Notes under the pieces: generated by a model
Seen by the model: the letters and a program-made list of their open reading frames with translations, nothing else
Databases searched by the model: none
What the model was told of the DNA's origin: nothing
Shown here: one piece after another, positions 31,601 through 38,645 of the stretch
Numbering within the stretch: position 1 is the stretch's first letter
How the letters are laid out: each line of letters begins with the position of its first letter
Position numbers and translations under genes: made by a program
Assembly: GCF_023195925.1 (NCBI RefSeq)
Contig: NZ_JALPRE010000023.1
Span: forward strand, 1-62,527
Length of the DNA stretch: 62,527 bases
Source: Aquimarina acroporae
GTDB lineage: Bacteria > Bacteroidota > Bacteroidia > Flavobacteriales > Flavobacteriaceae
Direction of reading: 5' to 3'

Positions 31601-32075
31601 TAACAGTTACTGGAACAGCTTTTTTACTGTAGACAAGCTCATCATTATCAATGAAATTTGATAAAACATCATTAATAACATCGTCATGTTCTAAACTAAA
31701 TTCTTTTAGAATATTCTTAAATTCTGGAACATCTGAAATGATATAAGGATTCTTCAGTTTTTTCCATACCCCGGCAATTTTGGCCGCAATATCTGAAGTA
31801 GTTCCCAATACTATTGGAACAGGAATAAATCCACCAAGAACACATGCCCAAAAAGTGACTACGAAATTCTTATTCGACTGAAATTGAAATACCAATTCGT
31901 CTCCTGGGCATAACCCAACTTGTTGCAAAGCATGAAGCTTATAACTGGCTTCAAGATACAACTTCTTGTATGACAGATATTGGATATCATTTTTAGACTC
32001 TATAAAGGTAATTCCAGATTCTTCTTTAGAATTTATATTATTCAAAAAGATTTCTTGTAATGTTTGTCCTTCCAT
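25605..32075 (-). CDS. NRPS A (FAAL-T-C-A-T-E), lipid-loading module
   Basis: 2156-residue starter synthetase. Residues 1 to about 575 are a fatty acyl-AMP ligase (SSGSTG near 175 and the GWMPLTHDMGLI segment typical of FAAL and mycosubtilin-type acyl loading), followed by a carrier domain (GGSSI). Then come C (about 690-1110), A (about 1130-1600), T with GGDSI (near 1650) and an epimerisation domain to the C-terminus (HPIQKHFFE, MHHLVVDGVS, GWFTSLYP, FNYLG). The C domain His motif is HHIVIDA, with Ala in place of the usual Gly. By-eye A code DAQDIAFVDK equals that of NRPS B module 2 and resembles Gln/Glu codes. Role: loads a fatty acid, joins it to the first amino acid and epimerises that residue to D. 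No N-terminal docking domain, as expected for the first NRPS. Starts 32 nt after the PKS stop. Confidence 0.96.
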   Translation of the reverse strand: MEGQTLQEIFLNNINSKEESGITFIESKNDIQYLSYKKLYLEASYKLHALQQVGLCPGDELVFQFQSNKNFVVTFWACVLGGFIPVPIVLGTTSDIAAKIAGVWKKLKNPYIISDVPEFKNILKEFSLEHDDVINDVLSNFIDNDELVYSKKAVPVTVSPSDLVFIQFSSGSTGTPKGVTNTQESIIYNVGVSLDKFNIQEADKLLGWMPLTHDMGLIFFHILPLLVNANQCLMSPMLFLSAPEVWIESLSKEQITISGSPNFGFVHVLKNLERANLENLSFDKLRVLINSAEPVSIEVCREFEKVFEKYGLAQNTINPAYGLAEAVLGVSAYYKEDAGLKEFFIDRGELSIGTRIKFEDSTTENVASFADLGSFLGTEIKITDEHNKELPEDTLGIIQLKSPAITSSYYNDPEASAKVISKDGWFNTGDIGFLHEDHLVITGRQKEMIIINGQNYFPNDLDKLLEELPEIQFQHAISCNIFDEKKHEDELYIFLQFSGLTEDFILLANKIKKIVNDRIGIQVKEVVMVDKIPRTTSGKIQRYVLRKKFLEGTYDVILSSLDQNDSLVEEREYVAPSTDIEKTLVKIWEDFFEIDNISVTDNFFYLGGSSIGLGILASRIQEAFDIQIDVRTLFTKTDFQDQVALITEAGKAEPSSIIPIPDREYYPLFDTQKRLFVDHQIDKNSLSYNTPVVLEVKGELDVTLCEQAFKQIIERHEILRTSFELKDGEPVQKVHDHVDFKIQIVESTEKNVQNLLQEYIKPFDLTRPPLVRVLIQKENDVYSKIIIDVHHIVIDAASFEILIREFESLCKKETLDPLKLQYRDFVVYEKTVEEHKNTNDQKKFWLDQFSELPESIKLPNDYTNRDLDKSEGNSFVFEIHGERKEKLQALCKKEQVTMSTLTLTIFYVLLAKLSNQEDIVLGTSTLGRWKKELRNSIGLFINTLALRSYPEGEKSFVEFLREVNTNVIDCLSNEQYSFDQLLSDLDLKSKGNSNPLFDITFEYHNFDWSDIELSDFKLSRLEHSNFFARFDLALRIVEKNGIQQCSLDYRKSLFELDTVKRFAEYYESIIDEIINNESIVLKDINVLSEQDYTKLLEEFNSSEPTITDGKNVIEVFSEQVRTTPNQVALVYNEKSLTYLELDEKSTNLAKNLLHLGVERGDKVGVMMTRSLDFIVSVLGVIKTGAAYFPIDTNLPESRKSYMLNQCDAKLILTNVEKPNLELDSNKLVNVSELRELNIQNSSLELPKLTQEDVMYVIFTSGSTGAPKGVVMQQKGVLNLVKGLKARVYNTYPNKTLNVCLLASYAFDASIQQIFGALLMGHSLYVADDETRKDGEKLLKFYNQNNIDVSDGTPTHLRFFTDSFTEKSRLSSLSSWIVAGEVLSKDLVKTFYEKSKGSTQLYNFYGPTETCVDTTSFKVDQNELEQYDQIPIGRPLPNERVYITDKYGNLVPPGTIGELCIAGEGLASGYIGDTALTLSKFCSNWVEGENTVYRTGDLAKWLSNGNLEYCGRKDDHVKIRGFRIHIGEIESVLNRIPDVNHSVVIVKEGEKEEKQLIGYIVSDKEISSKEIQKRLALDLPEYMIPRAYVQMPSFPTTNSGKVDKKALPLPIIDTNYVEPTTELEQQLASFWQEILAIEKVGIHDNFYELGGDSIKAIQLASKCKTVGLHFQVKDIFNHQTISQIVSYIKESAGTLQEKGVLSGPVKLHPIQKHFFERGYKDISHYNQSMMFKVSKSVTVEVLNFALEELVKYHDVLRMSYDSIENSIYPLQSYNSRIPKVIQEEVSSVEQIPARCQNHQKDLDIFKGNVLKAVWFETGDNDLHNRLLIVMHHLVVDGVSQRIIIEDLTSLIEQKISGDKPALPEKQTSYRQWNKKLIDHATSSILEKEHIYWKEVLSNYNPLPVDIINNDSADYNATDKIQISLPSDLTRTLIHDAHSAFQTNINDILICALTLALSDWLNDSKVVVGLEGHGREELFKDTDINRTIGWFTSLYPICLNLKNVNNIAMLIADTKDMLRGIPNKGIGFNLLRTESKSEIIRSNLSAFYEDITFNYLGSFDTGWTSERENVIELTIEDTGNTIGDRNVNKHKLSIDSLIKDGQLHMEWKYDAKCYNKTTVQELADNYVIALEKILQFTLESEMGEQAQEKVEDFEIFSI

Positions 32076-32107
32076 TTTGTTTAAAATTCTTTACGTTTCA
32101 CAGCTTA

Positions 32108-35100
32108 CTACACCAATTCTAATTCACTTGTTTCCAAAACCTTATCTATTATCATTATAGATAATTTGTTTACAGACGGTAAGGTCAACAATTCCATAGA
32201 AGACATATTGATCGCAAATTTGTTATTGATTACTCTTAATAGCTCAACAGAAAGAATGGAGTCAATTCCTAAGAATCCAATTCCTTTGTCAGATTGAATT
32301 TTGTCTTTAGACAGTTTTAAAATCCTCGATAATTCTTCTTTCAAAAAGGCCGCGACATAAGATTGTTGTTCTGGTTTTTCCAATGCTAGTAATTCTTCTA
32401 TGCACTGATTTTGCTCATCATTTAAACCTTTATTTGAACCTACTTTGGTTTTAACCAATTCTTCAAACATATAATACCCGCTACCTTTCATGTTTTCACT
32501 CAGCACTTCCCAATGGATATCAAAAAAGCCTACCTGTCTTGGTTTTTCATATAGTATTTTCTCTAATCCAACGAGCACCTGATTATTGGTAAAACTTCTA
32601 ATTCCAGTTCCCTGATAGATAAGGTCTTCTAAATTCTCACTTCTGGCCACAACTCCAGATTGTGCCAATACTCCAAGATTAATTGTTGTTGCGGGTATCC
32701 CTTCGTTATTACATATGTGAGTAAATGAGTCTAACAACGCATTAGCTACGATATAATTAGCCTGCCCAAGATTTCCGATTAATGAAGAAACAGAGGAAAA
32801 CAAAATGAAATTATCTAACTCAAAATTCTTACATAATTCATAAATATTTAACGCTCCATCCAATTTAGGTCTCATTACTTTTCTGAAGCGATCTATGTTC
32901 ATATCTACCAAAGAACCATCGTCAAGAACCATAGCACAATGAAAAACACTTGCAATTGGCGGTAAGTTTTGGTTAATATCTTCGAATACTTTAGACATTT
33001 CTTCTAAACTTGAAACATCTACTGCATAAGCTTTGACATTCACCCCTTTTTCTCTTATCTTTTCTACTGTTTCTATTGCTTTAGGATCTTTAAGACCACT
33101 TCTGCTCAATAAAACAAGATTTTTGGCTCCTTTATCTATCAACCATTTCCCAATCTCAAAACCTAAACCTTTTGTTCCTCCAGCGATCAAATAGGTTTTA
33201 TCGATTTTAATTAATAGTTCTTTTTCTCTAAAAATTTCTACTTGTTCGTTGGTGAATGAGATAATTACCTTTCCTATGTTCTTTCCTTCATCAATTAAGC
33301 TGAAAGCCTCCGAAATAGTGTTGGGAGAGAATACTTTAACAGGTAAAGATTCTATTTCATTTACATCAATAAAAGATGCAATATCTTCTAATATGCTAGA
33401 TACTTCTTCAGGTTTTTCCTTAGTCATTCTATCTACATCAATAGCAGAAAAAGAAATGTTTTTATTGAATAAACTCATGGGTAACGCAGCGTTATCCAAA
33501 ATATCTTTCTTACCGATTTCTAGATAGGTACCATATGGTGCCAAAGCCGATAAACTTTGATGCATGGTCTCCTTGGGCAATGCACTTAACACAATATCTA
33601 CTCCTTTTCCACTTGTAGTTTCTAGAATTTCCTTGGCAAAGTCAAGACTCCTTGAACTGTACACATTATTAATACCAATAGATTTAAGGTAGTCTCTTTT
33701 TTCTTCGGTCCCGGCAGTAGCATAAACTTCAGCTCCAACCATATTTGCATAGTTTATAGCTGCCATACCAACTCCTCCGGTGGCATTATGAATTAATACC
33801 TTATCACCTTTCTTTAAATTACCTTTATCTCTTAAACTATATACCGCTGTCAAATAGCTCAGTACCACGTTTGATCCTTTACCTACTAAATTTTCAGGAC
33901 ATTTAACCGCTAAGAGTTCTGAGGTAGTAGTATAGGATTGAAAAGTTCCTCTTGCGATGGCTATAACTCTATCTCCAACTTTAAACTTACTTGCTCCTTT
34001 ACCGACTCTGGTAACTACTCCTTCACAATCGCACCCCATTGAATTACCAGTATACGAGCCTTCAAGAGATTCTGGTACAATTTTATTGGTAACCTTCAAA
34101 TAATCTTTGAAATTAATCGAAGCATTATCAATTAAAATTTCAATTTCACCCTCTTTAGGATCAGCTCTATCAACCTCTTTAAAACTTATATTTTCAAATC
34201 CATCAAAATCTTCATTTGCTAATTGCAGCATATTATCTTGAAAACTTACCGTCTCTTTAGTTAACTCAACATCTTCATTATTCCAGCTTTGTAAGCTTCT
34301 TTTAAATATGGTATTATTACGAATTGCTATTTCTTCATAAGGCTTAACAGAAGCATACATCTTACTAAGAACTAATCTCCACAAGTCTGTAGATATTGGG
34401 TTTCCATTACTAGATTCAAAATCTAACAATCTTACATCCCAAGTAGGAAATTCGTTAACGATTATTCTTCCTAACCCATGAGCAATTGTAGATTCTAAAG
34501 ATTGAATTTTATCATTTTCATGAACAAACTGACTTCCTTGGGTAATTAAATTAAGGGTAAGTTTATTCTTTAAGTTCTTCGAACAATATTGTGCAAGATC
34601 CAAAATAGGTTTGATCCTTTTAAGGCACTCTTCTCCAACTTCAGATACTCGATTAAGTGTATCATTTTCTACAAAGTACACAAAGGTTACATCTGAACTA
34701 AAATCAGCTTTTATTTCTTCAGAAACTGCATCAAGATCCTCCAGATTTACCATGTAATGTCCTTCTCCCAGCTCTTTAAAATCTGATCCTGGTTGTAGTA
34801 CGACAACTTTACCTTGTAATTCACCTAGTAATGGAATACACCCTGAATAATCATCAGTAAAAATGTAAGTAACGGTATCATAATCTGTCGTAAAATTAGT
34901 ATCAGACTCTTCCTCAATCCAATTAGTTGTAAATAAACAATCATCAACAAAATCTTCTTTTTCAGGAGTTTTTGCTACCAATTCTTGGCATTTAAAATCT
35001 TTTATCTCAATAGCAACATTACCTTCAACATCACAAATTGTCATATCAATTAACACTGAATTATCCGTACGAGATTTCAAATTTGAATAACAAACTAATT

Positions 35101-38100
35101 CATCTCCAGGTGAAAAATGACAATACATTTTTCCCATAGAAACCGGAACAAATTCAGAATCATCAAACGCGATTACAGATTGAAAGCATGCATCTAGTAA
35201 GGTAGGATGAATAAAAAATTCATTCAACGAATCTTTAATTTGTTCATGTCCTTTAATTGTTGCGATTAGTTCATTTTCCTCAAATTGAATATTTTCAATT
35301 GTTCTGAAATAAGGCCCATAATCCAATTTTGACTTACTTAACTTTTCATAAATTTCATCTTCATAAATGGTAGATTTCAAATTTTTAGATGTTAAATCTA
35401 TTTTTGTTGCTCCATTTTTATAATCTCCAATTATAAACTTTCCAGAGGCTCTTTGTGTCCAAACCATATCCTCCCCAACATTAGAGCTATCTATGGTAAA
35501 GACTTGACTTTTATCATCATAAGAGGTATATAAATCCTGTAATTTATCCTCTTCTATCACTAACATTTGGTGAAATTTCACATTTTCCAATCCAAATGAA
35601 ACTTCTGGACTTATTTCATTTTGATAGTAAGCAATTCCCGCAGCTATATATCCTGCACCCGGAAATACAACTCTATCCTGTACTACGTGATCATTTAAGA
35701 ATGGAAAAAAGTATTTATTAATTTCTACCTTATATGTAGACTTTGGCGACTGCACTTTTTGATGAAGAAATACATTTTCTTTTCGTCCAACTCTTTTTTC
35801 AATAGATACTGCTGACTCTTCCCAATAATGATCTTTCTGCCATGGATATGACGGTAATGGTAAGTATGGTAATTTTCCTACCCATCTATCCCAGTTTATA
35901 GAGAACCCAAGTGTGAAAAGCTGAGCTATATTCTCAAAAAAGTTGATCTGCTCAGGCTGTTTTCTATTTAATGTCTCCAGAAAATTGAAAGATTCATTAT
36001 TATTTACACACTCTTTCATCGAGTTTTTCAATACCGGATGTGGACCAACCTCTATAAAAATGGTATAGTTATCATTCTCAAGAGTATTTACAGTTTCTGC
36101 AAAACGCACAGATTCTCTAACATTTCTCCACCAATATTCATTATTGATATTTTCTCCTGAAATTTTATTCGCGGTTACTGTAGAATATAAATCTATCGTA
36201 GTATCATTACCCTTTATTTTTTGAAGAGAAGTTAAAAGTTCTTCTTTTATAGGATTCATCATTGGACTATGATAAGGAACCGTAACTTTTAACATTCTAT
36301 TAAACACCCCCATCTCTTCATATTTCTCTTGCAATAGCTTTAAACTTTCCTCATTCCCAGCTAGAGTAACCGATTTTGGGCTATTAATTGCTGCAATCGA
36401 AACATCACTATAATCAATCAAGGTATCTTTGATTTCTTCTTCTGGTAGTCCAACTGCTAGCATGGTACCTGTTCCTGAAGTCGTGTGTTGTAATCGACTT
36501 CTATGATAGCTTACCAAAAGAGCATCTTCAAGGGAGAGAGCACCAGATACATATGCCGAGGCTACTTCTCCAACACTATGTCCAACTACAGCATCTGGAG
36601 ATATTCCATAATGGTTAAGTAATTTTGTTAAACCTATTTGAATCACAAGGTTTGCAGGTTGTGCGATATAGGTCTCCCCTATTTTAGAAATATCCTCAGG
36701 TTTTTCCATTTCCGCAATGATGGACCACCCAGAAATTTTAGTAAATTCGGCATCACACTCTTCGATAGCCCTTTTAAACACAGGTTCGGTTTGCATTAAA
36801 TCACGCCCCATTTTCCACCATTGCGGCCCCATTCCCGTATATACGAAAACTACTTTTGGTGCTGCTGACGAAACATTACCAGTGGTAATACCTTTGATTA
36901 AAATATCTTCTTCAAAAGCCTCTATTTTTTCTAATAATTCATCTTTTGAAGATGCCACTATTGCCAATCGATCTGAATGATGAGATCTTCTATAGGCTGT
37001 ATTACTAAGTACCTGAGCAAAGTTATTATCTTCATTCTGGAGATAGTCTTTATATTTTTTAGCAAGAGCTACTAAAGCATCTTTACTACGAGCCCCAATT
37101 GGAAAAATAAAATTATCTTTCTTAGCCAATTCACCTGTAACCTCATCTGTATTTTGAGCATATTGTTCTAATACCACATGAGCATTAGTTCCCCCGTATC
37201 CGAATGAGTTAATAGATGCATGAGATTTTTTATCTGTTGGAAGTTCGTTTAATGATGTTGGTACTTTTAAAACGCTGTCATTATAATTAAGTGCAGGATT
37301 AGGGTTCTTAAAATGCAAACTTGCCGGAACCTGATTTTTATTTAAACATAAAGCGGTTTTGATCAAACCTGCCACTCCGGAGGCAGCTTCCAAATGCCCA
37401 ATATTTGTTTTAACAGATCCTACCAAGAGCTTATCATCTGAAGTTCTTTTTTCAGATAGCACTTTGTTTAATGCTCCAAATTCTATGGGGTCACCAACAG
37501 GAGTTCCTGTTCCATGAGCTTCGACGTAATGAACATCTTTGGTATCTATACCATTTTCTTTATAAACTTTTTGTATTAATCTGGTTTGAGCATCTCCATT
37601 TGGCACTGTAATTCCAGAGGTATGACCGTCTTGATTCACTCCTGTACCATTTATTAATGCATATATCTTATCGCCATCTTTTATTGCATCTTCATAAGGC
37701 TTTAGGATTACTACTCCTCCTCCTTCTCCTCTTACATACCCCCCTGCATCACTATCAAAAGCTTTACATCTAGAGTGTTTAGACAAAAACTGTCCTTTAC
37801 TCATATTTATAGACACTTCGGGTCTTAATAACATATTTACTCCTCCCACAAGAGCCATAGAAGACTCTCCTCTCCAAATACTCTGACACGCATAATGAGT
37901 AGCTACCAAAGATGAAGAACAAGCAGTATCTATCGTAATCGAAGGTCCATTGAGATCAAAAAAGTAGGACAATCTATTGGAGAGCATAGTTAACGATATC
38001 CCTAAGGCAGTTTGAGAATTCACCAAATGTTTATTATCGTTTGCAGCCTTAATAAGGTAGTTGTCAAAAGTAAACCCTCCAACAAAAACCCCTGTACTGG

Positions 38101-38458
38101 TCCCTTTTACCTTTTCGATCGGAATACCTGCATCTTCAAAAGCTTCATAAGCAACTTCTAACAAAATTCTTTCTTGCGGATCTAAAGATTCTGCTGCCAT
38201 GGGAGAAATTCCAAAGAACATTGGATCAAAATCTTCTATGCTTTCTTTAAGAAAACCACCCTGACGAGCTTTTATCTTGCCTGGTTTATTTTCGTCTTCA
38301 TCATAAAAGTGTCGGTTATCCCATCGGTTTGATGGCACATCAATTACTGCATCAGTTTGATCAACTAGCATCTCCCAAAACTTCTCGGGAGACGAGCTAG
38401 ATCCTGGGAATCGACATCCCAATCCTACAATAGCGATAGGTTTATTTTGATTTTTCAT
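32108..38458 (-). CDS. fully reducing type I PKS (KS-AT-DH-ER-KR-ACP)
   Basis: 2116 residues. KS (4-430; active Cys in DTACSSS near 174, EAHGTGT and NIGHLEA His motifs); AT (about 530-860; GHSVGE near 628); DH (about 905-1170; HVVQDRVVFP near 923 keeps the catalytic His and Pro but has Asp at the usual Gly; second motif LLDACFQ near 1085); ER (about 1435-1755; NATGGVG near 1556); KR (about 1760-1990; GGTKGLG, SSVSS and the catalytic Tyr in QANY); ACP (GIDSI near 2063). The AT motif at the substrate-discriminating position is VPYH, neither HAFH (malonyl) nor YASH (methylmalonyl). No docking or thioesterase domain. It should make or extend a saturated acyl chain, perhaps iteratively, for the lipopeptide tail. 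Confidence 0.95.
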   Translation of the reverse strand: MKNQNKPIAIVGLGCRFPGSSSSPEKFWEMLVDQTDAVIDVPSNRWDNRHFYDEDENKPGKIKARQGGFLKESIEDFDPMFFGISPMAAESLDPQERILLEVAYEAFEDAGIPIEKVKGTSTGVFVGGFTFDNYLIKAANDNKHLVNSQTALGISLTMLSNRLSYFFDLNGPSITIDTACSSSLVATHYACQSIWRGESSMALVGGVNMLLRPEVSINMSKGQFLSKHSRCKAFDSDAGGYVRGEGGGVVILKPYEDAIKDGDKIYALINGTGVNQDGHTSGITVPNGDAQTRLIQKVYKENGIDTKDVHYVEAHGTGTPVGDPIEFGALNKVLSEKRTSDDKLLVGSVKTNIGHLEAASGVAGLIKTALCLNKNQVPASLHFKNPNPALNYNDSVLKVPTSLNELPTDKKSHASINSFGYGGTNAHVVLEQYAQNTDEVTGELAKKDNFIFPIGARSKDALVALAKKYKDYLQNEDNNFAQVLSNTAYRRSHHSDRLAIVASSKDELLEKIEAFEEDILIKGITTGNVSSAAPKVVFVYTGMGPQWWKMGRDLMQTEPVFKRAIEECDAEFTKISGWSIIAEMEKPEDISKIGETYIAQPANLVIQIGLTKLLNHYGISPDAVVGHSVGEVASAYVSGALSLEDALLVSYHRSRLQHTTSGTGTMLAVGLPEEEIKDTLIDYSDVSIAAINSPKSVTLAGNEESLKLLQEKYEEMGVFNRMLKVTVPYHSPMMNPIKEELLTSLQKIKGNDTTIDLYSTVTANKISGENINNEYWWRNVRESVRFAETVNTLENDNYTIFIEVGPHPVLKNSMKECVNNNESFNFLETLNRKQPEQINFFENIAQLFTLGFSINWDRWVGKLPYLPLPSYPWQKDHYWEESAVSIEKRVGRKENVFLHQKVQSPKSTYKVEINKYFFPFLNDHVVQDRVVFPGAGYIAAGIAYYQNEISPEVSFGLENVKFHQMLVIEEDKLQDLYTSYDDKSQVFTIDSSNVGEDMVWTQRASGKFIIGDYKNGATKIDLTSKNLKSTIYEDEIYEKLSKSKLDYGPYFRTIENIQFEENELIATIKGHEQIKDSLNEFFIHPTLLDACFQSVIAFDDSEFVPVSMGKMYCHFSPGDELVCYSNLKSRTDNSVLIDMTICDVEGNVAIEIKDFKCQELVAKTPEKEDFVDDCLFTTNWIEEESDTNFTTDYDTVTYIFTDDYSGCIPLLGELQGKVVVLQPGSDFKELGEGHYMVNLEDLDAVSEEIKADFSSDVTFVYFVENDTLNRVSEVGEECLKRIKPILDLAQYCSKNLKNKLTLNLITQGSQFVHENDKIQSLESTIAHGLGRIIVNEFPTWDVRLLDFESSNGNPISTDLWRLVLSKMYASVKPYEEIAIRNNTIFKRSLQSWNNEDVELTKETVSFQDNMLQLANEDFDGFENISFKEVDRADPKEGEIEILIDNASINFKDYLKVTNKIVPESLEGSYTGNSMGCDCEGVVTRVGKGASKFKVGDRVIAIARGTFQSYTTTSELLAVKCPENLVGKGSNVVLSYLTAVYSLRDKGNLKKGDKVLIHNATGGVGMAAINYANMVGAEVYATAGTEEKRDYLKSIGINNVYSSRSLDFAKEILETTSGKGVDIVLSALPKETMHQSLSALAPYGTYLEIGKKDILDNAALPMSLFNKNISFSAIDVDRMTKEKPEEVSSILEDIASFIDVNEIESLPVKVFSPNTISEAFSLIDEGKNIGKVIISFTNEQVEIFREKELLIKIDKTYLIAGGTKGLGFEIGKWLIDKGAKNLVLLSRSGLKDPKAIETVEKIREKGVNVKAYAVDVSSLEEMSKVFEDINQNLPPIASVFHCAMVLDDGSLVDMNIDRFRKVMRPKLDGALNIYELCKNFELDNFILFSSVSSLIGNLGQANYIVANALLDSFTHICNNEGIPATTINLGVLAQSGVVARSENLEDLIYQGTGIRSFTNNQVLVGLEKILYEKPRQVGFFDIHWEVLSENMKGSGYYMFEELVKTKVGSNKGLNDEQNQCIEELLALEKPEQQSYVAAFLKEELSRILKLSKDKIQSDKGIGFLGIDSILSVELLRVINNKFAINMSSMELLTLPSVNKLSIMIIDKVLETSELELV

Positions 38459-38645
38459 AATTTTTAGAGTGAAATAAATTATTATAATAAGAGTCTATAC
38501 CCGTATACTTTAGTACACGAGAAAAGTGTTCTCTGCAATTGGTGTATACTAGATTTGTTTCACCTATTCAGAGAAAATTTAAAATCTTCTTTTTGTTAAA
38601 AAGGTCTAGAAAAATATAAAGCTATGTTGCTTAGGCAGCAGTACT
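38459..38645. other. 187-nt gap before the PKS with leader hairpin
   Basis: Intergenic segment between the FtsX permease and the PKS. On the minus-strand RNA, TTCTCTG and CAGAGAA (38569-38575 with 38529-38535) pair, with a nested GGTG/CACC stem (38541-38544 with 38561-38564). No T tract and no clear TAnnTTTG element were found, so neither a terminator nor a promoter is called. Confidence 0.5.
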
